Positions 8,285 to 17,625 of a stretch of 64,000 nt of DNA are shown here, in pieces. Where the stretch lies: the NCBI GenBank assembly GCA_031283155.1, contig JAITCI010000003.1, forward strand, positions 1 to 64,000, read 5' to 3'. The stretch comes from Spirochaetota bacterium (GTDB lineage Bacteria > Spirochaetota > JAGLSM01 > JAKPMW01). Position numbers and translations under genes: made by a program. The first letter of the stretch is position 1, and the number at the start of each line of letters is the position of its first letter. Below the pieces are notes generated by a model. That model saw only the letters and a program-made list of their open reading frames with translations. It searched no databases and had not been told where the DNA came from.

Positions 8285-9004
8285 ATGCGCGCGATAATTC
8301 TGGCTGCAGGGATTGGCAAGCGTTTGCAGGAGCAGGGGAAATTAATGCCCAAGTGTTTTGTGCAGGTCGGCGGCAAGCGATTGGTGGATCTGCACCTTGA
8401 GCGTCTTGCGGAATGCGGAATCACGGAGGCTTGCTTTGTCGTGGGCTATATGGCGCAGGAGATCCGCAGTCATCTTGCGGCGGACACAAGCGGAGTCATG
8501 ATCCGGTTTATTGAGAATCCGGACTATCTCAAGGGGAATATTCTTTCCGCTTATGCGGCGCGCGATTTGTTTGACGAGCCGTTTATATTGATGGACGCCG
8601 ACGTGGCCTATCCTGCGGCGCTGCTCTCGCGTCTGATCCAGTCGCCGCACGAAAACTGCCTGCTCCTGGATGAAAATTTCAACAACGACGCGGAAGAGAT
8701 GAAACTCGGCGCCGACGAGGGCGGGCGCGTCTGGGAGATATGCCGACGCCTGTCCAGGAGCTGGGCGGTGCAGGGCGAAGGGGTAGGCTTTTTCAGGTGC
8801 TCTGCGGCGGCGGGCGCGATCTTCCGCGAGATGCTTGGGCGAACCATCGCCGCCGGAGGCGAGGGACTCGAATATGAAGAGGTACTCAATATGCTGATGA
8901 AGCTCGCCCTGATCAGATTTGAATATGTCGTCGGCTTGCCCTGGACGGAGATCGACTTCCCCGAGGATCTCCAGAAGGCGAACGCCCTCTTTGCGCGATC
9001 CTGA
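8285..9004 (+). CDS. LicC/IPCT-like sugar- or alcohol-phosphate nucleotidyltransferase
   Basis: The 239-residue protein begins MRAIILAAGIGKRL, the nucleotide-binding signature of the family that joins NTPs to phosphorylated sugars, choline or inositol. Other conserved parts are MPKCFVQVGG (the PK lysine), the metal-binding LMDADVAYP near residue 102 and the late WTEIDFPEDLQKA segment, which resembles CTP:phosphocholine or inositol-phosphate cytidylyltransferases. The ATG follows AAGGAG. No kinase partner is adjacent. Inositol-phosphate synthase at 39063-40235 makes an inositol substrate conceivable, but the substrate is not determined. Confidence 0.8.
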   Translation: MRAIILAAGIGKRLQEQGKLMPKCFVQVGGKRLVDLHLERLAECGITEACFVVGYMAQEIRSHLAADTSGVMIRFIENPDYLKGNILSAYAARDLFDEPFILMDADVAYPAALLSRLIQSPHENCLLLDENFNNDAEEMKLGADEGGRVWEICRRLSRSWAVQGEGVGFFRCSAAAGAIFREMLGRTIAAGGEGLEYEEVLNMLMKLALIRFEYVVGLPWTEIDFPEDLQKANALFARS

Positions 9005-9023
9005 TTATAGAGGATACGCCGAG

Positions 9024-11096
9024 GTGTTTTCCCGCTTTTCAATATGTCTTCCGATTGCGTGCGCGCTTTGCGCGATCATCCTGGGCGTCAGGCTGCTTAT
9101 GGAGAGTGTCTCTGACGGGGGCGGCAAACCGCTGCCTCCGGCGGCGGAAGTTTTCCCAGGCACCGCGTATGAACAGACGGTTTCCGGAAAAGACGCGCCG
9201 CATTTCAGCGTCACCGAAGAAGAAATTATACATCCCTCGGGGCAGGCCGAGAATTTTGCGGATATCTTCCGGGAACCGGATATCCCGGCGGCGTACGTCA
9301 GCGCGGAACAGATGCGGCTCGCGGAGCAGGATTTCGCGCGCAGCGCCGCAGATCGTCCGCTTATGGAACCGCGTCGGCTGGTCGTTCTCCCTTCCAAGAG
9401 GCGGTACTTTCGCCATGAACTCATCCGCCTCGACGCCTGGCAAGAGCCGGATGCGCGCGATTCCGTACTCTATGCGGTTCTCTTCAGGGATGGACAGGCT
9501 TTTCCCCAGATCGCCGGAAATTACGCCTCCCCTTTCATATTGCGCAAGGGAAGGCTGTCTGCGTATCTGAACACGGGCTGGAATCCTCCGCTCGGAAAAT
9601 ACGAAGTACGTATGTATTCCGCCGATCCGGAAATGGAATTCAAGGATTATTATCCCGTGGAAATCGAGGTGCAGGCGCGTCAGCCTTGCGGCTCCCATAC
9701 GCCCGGATTCTTCGCCATGACCATCGAGACTTCCATCAGGCTGCGGTATCAGGTTCTGCGCGCGCCGGGCGGAGAGCGCGGGGACTCCCGCGTGATCTTT
9801 GACTGGATGGACTATCTCGGCGCGGACGCGCTCTGGATCCTCGGAAGCCAAACCGCCGGAAATGATCATGGACTCAGTGCGCTGGATCCCCACAATAAGG
9901 ACACGATGGCCAATGTCGCGTTTCTCGCGCCGGAGGCAAAATCCCGGGGCTATAGTTTTGGCGCGTACATCATGTCGTACTACACCCCGCACGGCGGAAC
10001 AGCGGGAGGCGGCTATTGGCCGTCGGTTGGATATGATCTGCGCGCCTCGGCGCATACCAGTCTCGCAAGCCGGAAGCGTTTTCTTGACCTCGCGCGCTTT
10101 GCGCGCAGCATGGAAGAAAATACGAATGTCGATTATATCGGCTTTGACTTTATCCGGACGGGAGAGGCCGACGGCTTTGAGCTTGCGGAAAGGGTCATCG
10201 ACGAGATGAATATCCCTGTACCCGCTTCATGGAGCGCGATGAGCCGCCGCGAGCGCATCCTCTGGTTTGCGCGCGAACAGACGCTTCTGCGCCGTCCCGG
10301 CATGACAGAGGCCTGGCGCTGGTGGCGCGCCCATTACATGGCGGAGCTTCTTGCCGAGGTAATGCGCGCCGCGCGTGTGACCAAGCCGGTGTGGTGCTTC
10401 ACCCTGGGCTGGGAGAGCGGGCATCATCATGGGCAGGATCCCCTGATGCTTCTTGACGCCGGCATAACAATCGACGCGCCCATGCTCTACGAGGCGAACG
10501 GAGAGCAGTACCGCGCTATGGCGCACGCTTGGCGCAGGAATGCCCCGGGAATCGCATCCTCGCTTGTAATGGGCAATTGCGTCGACGCGATCCTGAATTC
10601 CTCTCCGGCGCGGTCCTCTCTGGAAGAATTTTATCAGCGGAATATTCTGGCGGTGGATTCCTTTTTGCCGGACGGGCCTCCGCTTGGTCTCTTCTGGCAC
10701 GATCTCGGGCGTGCGCTCTTTGCGCGTACAGGGGTGCATTCCGCGCGGGAATGGGCGGCCGCCGGCGCGAGCGCCGCGGCGCGCCTGCGCGAAAAGCATG
10801 AAGTTTGGCCGTTTCGTGTGCAATTCGCGCGCGGGCAAAATGGAATGCGCATACAGATTCGGGCTACAAGTTCCCGCGAGTGCGTGATCCGGCGCGTACT
10901 TGTGTACCCTGACGGCAATCCGCAGCGCGAGCGGGTGTATGCGCAGGATCTCGCGCTCATGCCGGATGAAACGAAGATGGTGGTTCTGGATGGAGTTTCG
11001 CGCGATTCGGTGCTGCGGCTCGAAAGCTCCGATTTTCAGCCATACATACTTGGATTTCGATGGATACCAGATTCTGACAATTCTGACGAATTTTGA
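9024..11096 (+). CDS. large membrane-anchored protein, possible TIM-barrel glycoside hydrolase
   Basis: Translation probably starts at GTG 9024, nine bases after AGAGGA and just past the previous stop. The 690-residue product has one N-terminal membrane segment (about residues 7-25), a beta-rich region to about residue 230, then an alpha/beta region with motifs such as VDYIGFDFIRTGEADG, GLFWHDLG and CFTLGWESGHHHG that resemble strands of a glycoside hydrolase TIM barrel. A small beta domain closes the protein. Catalytic residues cannot be assigned with confidence. It probably acts outside the cytoplasm on glycan. Short spacing to the upstream nucleotidyltransferase suggests co-expression. Confidence 0.6.
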   Translation: MFSRFSICLPIACALCAIILGVRLLMESVSDGGGKPLPPAAEVFPGTAYEQTVSGKDAPHFSVTEEEIIHPSGQAENFADIFREPDIPAAYVSAEQMRLAEQDFARSAADRPLMEPRRLVVLPSKRRYFRHELIRLDAWQEPDARDSVLYAVLFRDGQAFPQIAGNYASPFILRKGRLSAYLNTGWNPPLGKYEVRMYSADPEMEFKDYYPVEIEVQARQPCGSHTPGFFAMTIETSIRLRYQVLRAPGGERGDSRVIFDWMDYLGADALWILGSQTAGNDHGLSALDPHNKDTMANVAFLAPEAKSRGYSFGAYIMSYYTPHGGTAGGGYWPSVGYDLRASAHTSLASRKRFLDLARFARSMEENTNVDYIGFDFIRTGEADGFELAERVIDEMNIPVPASWSAMSRRERILWFAREQTLLRRPGMTEAWRWWRAHYMAELLAEVMRAARVTKPVWCFTLGWESGHHHGQDPLMLLDAGITIDAPMLYEANGEQYRAMAHAWRRNAPGIASSLVMGNCVDAILNSSPARSSLEEFYQRNILAVDSFLPDGPPLGLFWHDLGRALFARTGVHSAREWAAAGASAAARLREKHEVWPFRVQFARGQNGMRIQIRATSSRECVIRRVLVYPDGNPQRERVYAQDLALMPDETKMVVLDGVSRDSVLRLESSDFQPYILGFRWIPDSDNSDEF

Positions 11097-11122
11097 CGAT
11101 ATTCACAGAAGAGTGGTATATA
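11093..11122 (+). promoter_or_regulatory. sigma-70-like promoter
   Basis: TTGACG (11093-11098) and TATATA (11117-11122) are spaced by 18 bp, about 35 bp ahead of the lipoprotein start at 11158. The -35 box overlaps the end of the upstream gene. Confidence 0.55.
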
Positions 11123-11157
11123 CTTATTTTTTGGGGAATCCACAGAGGAGACAGGGC

Positions 11158-11571
11158 ATGATCGGAATACTTCGTATTGTGCTGACGATAACCCTTGCTG
11201 TATTGGCATTGACGTTTCCGGCGTGTACCGGGTGCACCACCGAGAAGCCGCCTGCCGAGCCGCAGGTAACAACTCCCGCGGAAACCGAAACACGTATACC
11301 CCGCCGGAAGATCGAAAAGCTGGACTCCAAAACCTTCATAGAACTCTCGATTGATCTCATGCGGGAATCCGCTAAATGGAATGAAGAAATGCTGCGCCTT
11401 ATGCAGCAAAAGCGGACGGAGTATTTCGCGTCCTTTGGCTTGCCCGAAAAGCAATTTAATGAATTCAATGAAAATAATGCCGCCGAATGGCAGCGTTTTT
11501 TACAGGAAAATCCGCGATACAATCAGGAGTTCATGGAGGCGTATACGCTGTATTCGCGTCAGCATCAGTAG
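11158..11571 (+). CDS. small lipoprotein, function unknown
   Basis: The ATG is chosen because GAGGAGAC precedes it and a lipoprotein signal follows directly (LALTFPACTGC, Cys at about residue 21). The 137-residue product continues with a Pro/Thr-rich tether and a charged, helical region with the repeated feature FNEFNENNAAEWQRF. No family recognised. It probably lies in the periplasm attached to a membrane. It may be transcribed with the next lipoprotein gene. Confidence 0.75.
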   Translation: MIGILRIVLTITLAVLALTFPACTGCTTEKPPAEPQVTTPAETETRIPRRKIEKLDSKTFIELSIDLMRESAKWNEEMLRLMQQKRTEYFASFGLPEKQFNEFNENNAAEWQRFLQENPRYNQEFMEAYTLYSRQHQ

Positions 11572-11617
11572 GCGCGGTTTTGCTTTTTTGGGCGTATGCG
11601 ATTCATCATGGTTTTTT

Positions 11618-12427
11618 ATGTCTGAGCAATCACGCCGCCGGATTGATCCTGTCCGCATCTGTATGCAGCCAGGAAGTCCCCGGGTTGTGCGCGCGGGATT
11701 CATTATTTCCGCACTCTCTGCTGTTTTGTTCTGCACAGCCTGCGCGAACCGCTCGGAGATATTGCGTTCCTCGCGGACTGCGGAGGAGCTTTTCTCCTTA
11801 TTGACCGAAAAGCAAACCCGCGCAGAAGCTCGTTTGGGATTTGCGCTGCAGGGCAGTCTTGTCTACCGCGATCAAACCCAGGAATTTCACTTCCTCCTCG
11901 ATGTGTGGTGCGATAAGGAGTATCAATTTACGCGAGCGCTTTTGCGTGGCAGCCTGGACGGTCTTGTCTGGGCGGAGATTACTGCGCATGGCGATGAGGC
12001 GCGTGTCTCTCTGCCGCAGGAGAATCGTTCCTTTGCCGGAAAACGGCAAAATTTAATCCTTGAGAACGCACGCGGTATGCGGATTACGCTCAGCGAAATC
12101 CTTTGCTTGCTGGAGCTGGATCTGCCCATACCCCCGGCCCGGAAGGCGCGTGATACCCGCGCGATTCGCCGCGGGCAGAATGATATTCTCCTCCTTGAAG
12201 AGGATCGGTATAACTGGAGCGCGGTGGAATTCGCGCCTGATGGAACGGTGATAAGTATTCGCGATTATGCGGACGGGTTTGAGCAATTCCATCTCATATA
12301 CGAAAATCAGTCAACCGGAACGGCACTCAGGCAGACGCTGATCTCGCGGCACCATGACTCCCGTCTCATCGTTTGGTTCTCATCATACAATCCGGCCTGG
12401 CGCTATCGGCAAGGCATGAATTTTTGA
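11618..12427 (+). CDS. putative lipoprotein with LolA/LolB-like fold pattern
   Basis: A signal sequence ending ALSAVLFCTACANRS places a lipidated Cys at about residue 40 if the ATG at 11618 is used. That start has no good ribosome binding site. An ATG near 11662 would give a more normal signal length. The mature part (LFSLLTEKQ, then alternating beta strands such as EFHFLLDVWCD and LILENARGMRITLSEILCLL) follows the order of outer-membrane lipoprotein carrier or DUF4292-type proteins. A role in lipoprotein sorting is possible but unproven. Confidence 0.65.
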   Translation: MSEQSRRRIDPVRICMQPGSPRVVRAGFIISALSAVLFCTACANRSEILRSSRTAEELFSLLTEKQTRAEARLGFALQGSLVYRDQTQEFHFLLDVWCDKEYQFTRALLRGSLDGLVWAEITAHGDEARVSLPQENRSFAGKRQNLILENARGMRITLSEILCLLELDLPIPPARKARDTRAIRRGQNDILLLEEDRYNWSAVEFAPDGTVISIRDYADGFEQFHLIYENQSTGTALRQTLISRHHDSRLIVWFSSYNPAWRYRQGMNF

Positions 12428-12484
12428 CTATCCCGGGATTATATGATCGCGAGGTACGCTTGTAAGCGGTGTCGTAAAATTGTA

Positions 12485-12513
12485 TTGATGCACAGCTCTG
12501 TCTATGGTATTAC
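12485..12513 (+). promoter_or_regulatory. candidate promoter of the spoVG-dapF block
   Basis: TTGATG (12485-12490) and TATTAC (12508-12513) are spaced by 17 bp, 46 bp before the spoVG start. Confidence 0.45.
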
Positions 12514-12558
12514 TATAGCTAAGGCTTAAGCATAACTCTTGCAGAGGGCAGGTAAGCC

Positions 12559-12843
12559 ATGAAAATTACAGATATACTGGTCAAAAAGGTTCAGGGCGAA
12601 GGCAGGTTAAAGGCGTATGTTTCGGTTACTTTTGATAACTGTTTCGCCGTACACAATATGAAGGTCATTGACGGCAAAAACGGCATTTTTGTAGCGATGC
12701 CGAGCCGCAAAACAAATAAGGGCGAGTTCAAGGATGTGGCGCATCCCATCAATATGGAATTTCGCACCGTCTTGCAGGATTTCGTACTGGAAGCCTATGC
12801 GAAGGCGCCCGAGCCCCCTGAAGGGGAAGTATACGAAGAATAG
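12559..12843 (+). CDS. spoVG: SpoVG family nucleic-acid-binding regulator
   Basis: This 94-residue protein matches SpoVG along its length: MKITDILVKK at the start, then VTFDNCFAVHNMKVIDG and the family motif FVAMPSRKTNKGEFKDVAHPI. SpoVG proteins bind DNA and RNA, and in Borrelia they act as site-specific regulators. It opens the gene order spoVG ... rplY-pth-tilS-hpt-ftsH that is characteristic of spirochaetes. Here dapF and a phosphoesterase gene are inserted between spoVG and rplY. Confidence 0.96.
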   Translation: MKITDILVKKVQGEGRLKAYVSVTFDNCFAVHNMKVIDGKNGIFVAMPSRKTNKGEFKDVAHPINMEFRTVLQDFVLEAYAKAPEPPEGEVYEE

Positions 12844-12934
12844 AATGAGCCTATACGCCGCATCGGCTGCTCTTTCAGTAATACAGATGGTATAGCGGAA
12901 TTTCTGTCTTTCGGAATGTGCTGCGGGGGAGTTC

Positions 12935-13801
12935 ATGAAGTTTGTCAAGATGCACGGCGCGGGCAACGATTACGTCTACCTGGATCTCTTCCGAAATGAT
13001 TTTACCGGCGATCCCTCCGCATTGGCCGCGCGCGTCAGCGACCGCCATTTTGGGATTGGTTCGGACGGACTCATTATAATAATGCCCTCCGGGCGCGCCG
13101 ACGCGCGTATGCGTATGTTCAACGCCGACGGGAGCGAGTCTGCGATGTGCGGCAACGGCTTGCGCTGCCTCGCCAAATATGTGCTGGACGAAGGGCTCCG
13201 CCCCGGACCGGAACTCACGGTCGAAGCAGGCGGCAAAATCATCAGCGTTACTGCCGAGCGGGGCGCCGATGGGCTTGTCGCCAGCGTGAACGTGGATATG
13301 GGCGTCCCACAGCTTCAGCCGGTGGATATACCCGCGATTGATTTGGGGGGCGAGCCGGTGATTGCGCGCGAACTCGAATTTCGCGCCGCAGTGGACGCCG
13401 CGCGCGATCTGCCGCTGCGCCATAAGGTAACGCTGGTTTCCATGGGCAATCCGCATTGTGTTATTTTTATTGACGATGCCGCGCATTTTCCGGCGGATCG
13501 CGTCGGGCCGATCATCGAGCATGATCGGCATTTTCCGGAACGGTGCAATGTGCATTTCGTTGAGCAGCTTGCGGAAGACGCCCTGCGGGTGCGCACCTGG
13601 GAGCGCGGCAGCGGCGAAACCCTGGCCTGCGGTTCCGGTGCCTCCGCAGTCTCGGTGGCCTTCGGTCTCACGCAGGGCTGGCGCAGACCTGTGCGGATGC
13701 AGCTTGCCGGCGGCGAACTCATGCTGCACTGGCAGGAGAATGATCATGTTATGATGCGCGGACCGGCGGTTCTTGTGTATCGGGGGGAGATCGATCTATG
13801 A
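12935..13801 (+). CDS. dapF: diaminopimelate epimerase
   Basis: DapF interconverts LL- and meso-diaminopimelate for peptidoglycan and lysine. The 288-residue protein keeps both catalytic cysteines: C72 in SAMCGNGLRC and C232 in TLACGSGASA. The N-terminal KMHGAGNDYVYLD motif is also present. The ATG follows GGGGGAG. Its stop overlaps the start of the next gene (ATGA at 13798-13801), indicating translational coupling. Many spirochaetes use ornithine in their peptidoglycan, so an intact dapF suggests meso-DAP or lysine synthesis in this organism. Confidence 0.95.
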   Translation: MKFVKMHGAGNDYVYLDLFRNDFTGDPSALAARVSDRHFGIGSDGLIIIMPSGRADARMRMFNADGSESAMCGNGLRCLAKYVLDEGLRPGPELTVEAGGKIISVTAERGADGLVASVNVDMGVPQLQPVDIPAIDLGGEPVIARELEFRAAVDAARDLPLRHKVTLVSMGNPHCVIFIDDAAHFPADRVGPIIEHDRHFPERCNVHFVEQLAEDALRVRTWERGSGETLACGSGASAVSVAFGLTQGWRRPVRMQLAGGELMLHWQENDHVMMRGPAVLVYRGEIDL

Positions 13802-14301
13802 AAATGGCTGTATTTTCCGATTCGCACAAAAATATTCGTTTACTGGGACAGGCGCTTGAGACTGCGTTCGCGCAAGGGGCGTCCATGCTTGTGCATCTCG
13901 GGGATCATTATTCCGATCTCGATGCGCTTGATTGCCGCGATGCGATTGTGTATCGGGTGCCGGGGCTGCCCAACGTCGATTCCGTGCCTCCCGGGGTGGA
14001 GGCCTTCGCGCGCTTCGCGTTTCTTGGGCAAAATATTTTTGCATTGCACGATCGCGAGAAACTTCCGGCGGAGGGGCGCTCGCCCGAAATCACGCTTGTT
14101 TTGTATGGGCATACCCATATGGCCGATTGCTCCCGTTGTGAGAATGGCGTGTGGTACCTGAATCCCGGGCATCTGAAAGCGCCGATGGATCGCGATATGC
14201 CGGCGAGCTTCGCCCTGTTGCGCGCGGAGGAAGGCGGGCTTATCGGCGATTTCCTGTCTCCCGAGGGTAAATTGCTTTTTTCCCGCGCGCTCTCCGCTTG
14301 A
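13798..14301 (+). CDS. YfcE/MJ0936-type metallophosphoesterase
   Basis: The 167-residue protein has the calcineurin-like ligands FSDSH (residue 7), VHLGDHYSD and YGHTHMAD. The usual GNCD motif appears as GLPNVD, with two extra residues between Gly and Asn. Such enzymes hydrolyse phosphodiesters, commonly cyclic nucleotides, in the cytoplasm. It overlaps dapF by four bases, so the two are probably translated together, although their chemistry is not obviously linked. Confidence 0.85.
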   Translation: MKMAVFSDSHKNIRLLGQALETAFAQGASMLVHLGDHYSDLDALDCRDAIVYRVPGLPNVDSVPPGVEAFARFAFLGQNIFALHDREKLPAEGRSPEITLVLYGHTHMADCSRCENGVWYLNPGHLKAPMDRDMPASFALLRAEEGGLIGDFLSPEGKLLFSRALSA

Positions 14302-14382
14302 CCTTAGCCTCCGTATTGCCTATCTTTCACTGCGCTCCGGTTTTGGCATACCGGATATAAATACAAAGAGGGCTGCCTGGTT

Positions 14383-15045
14383 ATGGAAAAGATCGCGCTT
14401 GCAGGAAAAAGACGAAACGAATCCGGAAAAAATTCGAGCCGCAGGCTTCGTGCCGCCGGAAGGATTCCCGCTGTGGTTTACGGCGGGGCGACACACCTCA
14501 GTCTGAGTGTTGATCGCCATGCCTTTGAGAGCAGCTTCAAGCAGGTGTCGGTCAATACTCTCATCGATCTCACGATTGAGGGCGAGGGTACGCGCGAGGT
14601 GCTGATCAGGGAGTACCAGCGCGATAAGGTTCGCGGGATGCTCATCCATCTGGATTTCTATGAGGTTATGAAGGGGCATAAGCTCCGCACCCGTGTACCC
14701 TTGCATTTTGAGGGTACTCCGGTGGGTGTGCGCGTCGACAAAGGACTCCTTGAAACCCATCTCTACGCCATCGAGATTGAGTGCGAACCCAAGGATATTC
14801 CCGCAAATATCGTGGTCGATATCAGCGAGATCGCGCTTAACCAGGCTCTTCATGTCCGGGATCTCCATCTTCCCGAGGGGGTCGTTTCGCTCGAATCCGG
14901 CGACGCCGTGGTGGCGCTCGTCTCCAGTGTGCATGATGACGAAGGCGCGGGCGAGGGAGCTGCGGAAACCGACGCCTCCGCTGTTCCGGCTGCAAGCGCC
15001 CAGAAGACCGAAGCCCGCGCGCAGGAAAAGACTTCCAAAAAATAA
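14383..15045 (+). CDS. rplY: 50S ribosomal protein L25 (CTC/TL5 long form)
   Basis: The 220-residue product has the 5S rRNA-binding N-terminal domain (RNESGKNSSRRLRAAGRIPA) and the C-terminal TL5 beta domain (HFEGTPVGVRVDKGLLE), followed by an Ala/Glu-rich tail. The long form is typical of the general stress protein CTC. Position before pth and tilS is the spirochaete order. It probably starts the rplY-pth-tilS-hpt-ftsH transcript. Confidence 0.95.
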   Translation: MEKIALAGKRRNESGKNSSRRLRAAGRIPAVVYGGATHLSLSVDRHAFESSFKQVSVNTLIDLTIEGEGTREVLIREYQRDKVRGMLIHLDFYEVMKGHKLRTRVPLHFEGTPVGVRVDKGLLETHLYAIEIECEPKDIPANIVVDISEIALNQALHVRDLHLPEGVVSLESGDAVVALVSSVHDDEGAGEGAAETDASAVPAASAQKTEARAQEKTSKK

Positions 15046-15076
15046 GACCCTGCCCAAAAGCGCATAAGGCGGGAAG

Positions 15077-15661
15077 ATGAAACTCCTTATTGGTCTCGGC
15101 AATCCCGGGGAGCGCTATCATAACACGCGGCATAACCTCGGTTTTCTGGCTCTTGATCATTTTGCCGGGGATTGCGGGTTTGGCTTCTCGCGCAAAAAAC
15201 ATGACGCTCTCTGGGCGCGCGGTGTTTGCGGGGGGCAGGAGTTTATCGCCATCAAGCCGCAAACCTTTATGAATCTGAGCGGTATTGCCGCGCGTGCCTT
15301 TGCCGAAGAATATCAGATATCTCCGGAAGAGGTTATTATCCTCTGCGATGATATCTACCAGCCCTTTGGGCGGCTCCGCATTCGCAAAGCCGGTTCCGCC
15401 GGAGGGCATAACGGCCTGGCTTCGGTGATCGAGTGCCTCGGGGCGGATTCCGTTATGCGTATCCGCCTCGGGGTGGGCAAGCCTGAAGATGAATCTGCGG
15501 ATCTCGCGGACTATGTTCTCTCCGCGCTGACCGCCGTAGAATCAGAGCGTGTTCCGGTGTTGTGCGGTTGGGTCAGCAAAGCCATAGCCCTTATACTCCA
15601 GGGCGATATCAATAAAGCGATGAATATCTGCCATGGACGCGATTGCGGCGAAGCTGAGTGA
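15077..15661 (+). CDS. pth: peptidyl-tRNA hydrolase
   Basis: Pth releases peptides from prematurely dropped peptidyl-tRNA. The 194-residue protein carries LIGLGNPGERYHNTRHN with the catalytic His at residue 19, TFMNLSG, the ILCDDIYQPFGRLRIRKAGSAGGHNGL segment (broken here for length: DDIYQPFGRLRIRK then AGGHNGL) and RIRLGVGKP. All expected motifs are present. The 3' end overlaps the proposed tilS start by 29 bases. Confidence 0.96.
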   Translation: MKLLIGLGNPGERYHNTRHNLGFLALDHFAGDCGFGFSRKKHDALWARGVCGGQEFIAIKPQTFMNLSGIAARAFAEEYQISPEEVIILCDDIYQPFGRLRIRKAGSAGGHNGLASVIECLGADSVMRIRLGVGKPEDESADLADYVLSALTAVESERVPVLCGWVSKAIALILQGDINKAMNICHGRDCGEAE

Positions 15662-17042
15662 ATATCTCCGCGAGTATGGGCTTCCCAAGAGCGGGGAGTC
15701 GGTACTTGTTGCCTGCTCCGGCGGGGCGGACTCGCTCGCGCTCCTCTTGCTGCTGCACGAGCAGAGTGCGATGCTCGGGATCCGGCTCGGCTGCGCGCAT
15801 TATGACCACGGATTCCGGGGCGCGGAGTCGCGCGAGGATCTGGACTTTGTTCACGCCCGCGCCGCCGCTTTAGGCATCCCTTTTCATGCGGAAAGCGCGG
15901 ACTTAAGCGCGGTTCTGGCGCGGGAAGGCGGGAATGCCCAGGATCTCGCGCGCAGGATGCGCTACACCTTTCTGGAGCGCGTCCGGGAGCGCGCGGGATA
16001 TGATCGGATAGCGCTCGCGCATACCGCCGACGATCAGGCGGAAACGGTACTCTATAAATTTCTGCGCGGCGCTTCGATCAGCGCGCTTGCGGGGATGCCG
16101 TCGCATAATGGTCGCGTCATCCGTCCGCTCTTCTTCGCGCAGCGGAGCGAGGTGGAGGCGTATCTGCGCGCGCGGAACCAAAGCTGGCGCGAGGACTCGT
16201 CCAACAAAAAGCTCATCTACCGCCGGAATCTCCTCCGGCTTCAGGTGATGCCGGAACTGGAGCGCCATTTTCCGGGATTGCGGCGGCATCTGGATGAGCT
16301 TGCCTCCGAAGCCGCGGCCTGGGCGCGGGATATGGATTCCCTGGCAAGCCGCATGGAGGTTCGCTCCGAAGAGGATGGGGTTTCCTGGGCGCTTCAGGAT
16401 CTGCGTTCAGCGCCGCCCTCCCTGGCGCGGTATATTTTGGCGCAGCAATTTGCGCAGCAGACGCCGAGCGTCTCCGATCTCCCGCAGAGGGCTGCGTATC
16501 ATGCCTGGGTGAAGCGAATCATGGATACGCGGGGCGGATTGCTGTATCACGGCAGGGCGGGGACGCTCTCGATCCATCGCGGCAGACTGTATTGCGCGCG
16601 TCCGTACGCGGAGAGTTTTTATCAAACCTTACAGGAAACGTATCCTGTGCGGGAGGGGGAGATCGCCTTCGCCTGGGGAACGCTCCGGGTTGCGCAAGCC
16701 ATTGTACCCGAAAATGCGGGTAAAAAATTCTTTCAGGAGCAGGCTTTGAAGGGTATATTTTGGCTTGGAAAGATGGCCAATGGACTTGTTCTGCGTTCCG
16801 CGCGCTCCGGAGAAAGCATAGAGCTTGCGCGGAATGTGCATACAAAGGCCGCAGATATTCTTTCCGCGAGCGGCGTACCCCTGCCTCTTAGGCGTACTGC
16901 GTTCGTTCTTGCGTTTGAAAACGGTTCCGCCGCCGCGCTTTTTGTGCCCGCGATGCTCAAATTGGGACGAATCGGGAGCGTTCTTCATGCAGAAGCTGGT
17001 CGGCCTGCGCTCTGTCTGAGTTTTGCTCTGCCGGAAGCGTGA
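15633..17042 (+). CDS. tilS: tRNA(Ile)-lysidine synthase
   Basis: TilS modifies C34 of the tRNA-Ile that reads AUA. The 469-residue protein has the N-type ATP pyrophosphatase loop CSGGADS at residues 28-34, the AHYDHGFRG motif and LAHTADDQAETVLYKFLRG, then a C-terminal region ending with a TilS substrate-binding domain. The ATG lies inside the end of pth, a common arrangement that couples translation. A later start would remove conserved sequence. Confidence 0.94.
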   Translation: MDAIAAKLSEYLREYGLPKSGESVLVACSGGADSLALLLLLHEQSAMLGIRLGCAHYDHGFRGAESREDLDFVHARAAALGIPFHAESADLSAVLAREGGNAQDLARRMRYTFLERVRERAGYDRIALAHTADDQAETVLYKFLRGASISALAGMPSHNGRVIRPLFFAQRSEVEAYLRARNQSWREDSSNKKLIYRRNLLRLQVMPELERHFPGLRRHLDELASEAAAWARDMDSLASRMEVRSEEDGVSWALQDLRSAPPSLARYILAQQFAQQTPSVSDLPQRAAYHAWVKRIMDTRGGLLYHGRAGTLSIHRGRLYCARPYAESFYQTLQETYPVREGEIAFAWGTLRVAQAIVPENAGKKFFQEQALKGIFWLGKMANGLVLRSARSGESIELARNVHTKAADILSASGVPLPLRRTAFVLAFENGSAAALFVPAMLKLGRIGSVLHAEAGRPALCLSFALPEA

Positions 17043-17055
17043 ACGGAGTCGAAAA

Positions 17056-17592
17056 ATGGATACGCATGATATTTCCTGGCAGGTGATGATATCCGAGGAA
17101 GATATTCAGCGCAGAACGCGCGAGCTTGCCCGCATGGTAGACGCCGATTTTCAGGGCAAGGATCTCATCCTGATATGCAATCTCAAGGGGGCGTTTGTTT
17201 TTCTGGCGGATTTCTGTCGCGAGTTAACGATCCTGCACGAGATCGATTTTATCGCGACTTCCAGTTATAAGGGAACGACTTCCTCAAGCGGGGTTGTGCG
17301 AATCGTAAAGGATCTCAAATCCGATATCAATGAACGCCATGTTTTGATCGTTGAGGATATCGTCGACAGCGGACTGACGCTGGATTATGTGCGGCGGTAT
17401 CTTTCCCTGCACAATCCCGCGAGCATACAGATCCTCACCCTGCTCGACAAGCGGGAGGCGCGCAAGGTGGCTATCGAGGCTGATTACGTGGGGTTTGTGA
17501 TTCCCGATAAGTTTGTGCTGGGGTATGGTCTTGATTTTTTTGAGCATTATCGGAATCTCCGGTTTATTGCGGAGTATATCAGTCCGGAGTGA
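17056..17592 (+). CDS. hpt: hypoxanthine phosphoribosyltransferase
   Basis: The 178-residue purine salvage enzyme contains the PRPP-binding motif VLIVEDIVDSGLTLDYV and the CNLKGAFVFLADFCREL and FIATSSYKGT segments typical of HPRT. ATG 17056 is preferred over an upstream in-frame ATG because GGAGTC lies at the right distance. It sits between tilS and ftsH, an order shared with many bacteria (tilS-hpt-ftsH). Confidence 0.94.
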   Translation: MDTHDISWQVMISEEDIQRRTRELARMVDADFQGKDLILICNLKGAFVFLADFCRELTILHEIDFIATSSYKGTTSSSGVVRIVKDLKSDINERHVLIVEDIVDSGLTLDYVRRYLSLHNPASIQILTLLDKREARKVAIEADYVGFVIPDKFVLGYGLDFFEHYRNLRFIAEYISPE

Positions 17593-17625
17593 TGCTCCGG
17601 TATTGCGCAGATATGGAGTTTGTGT

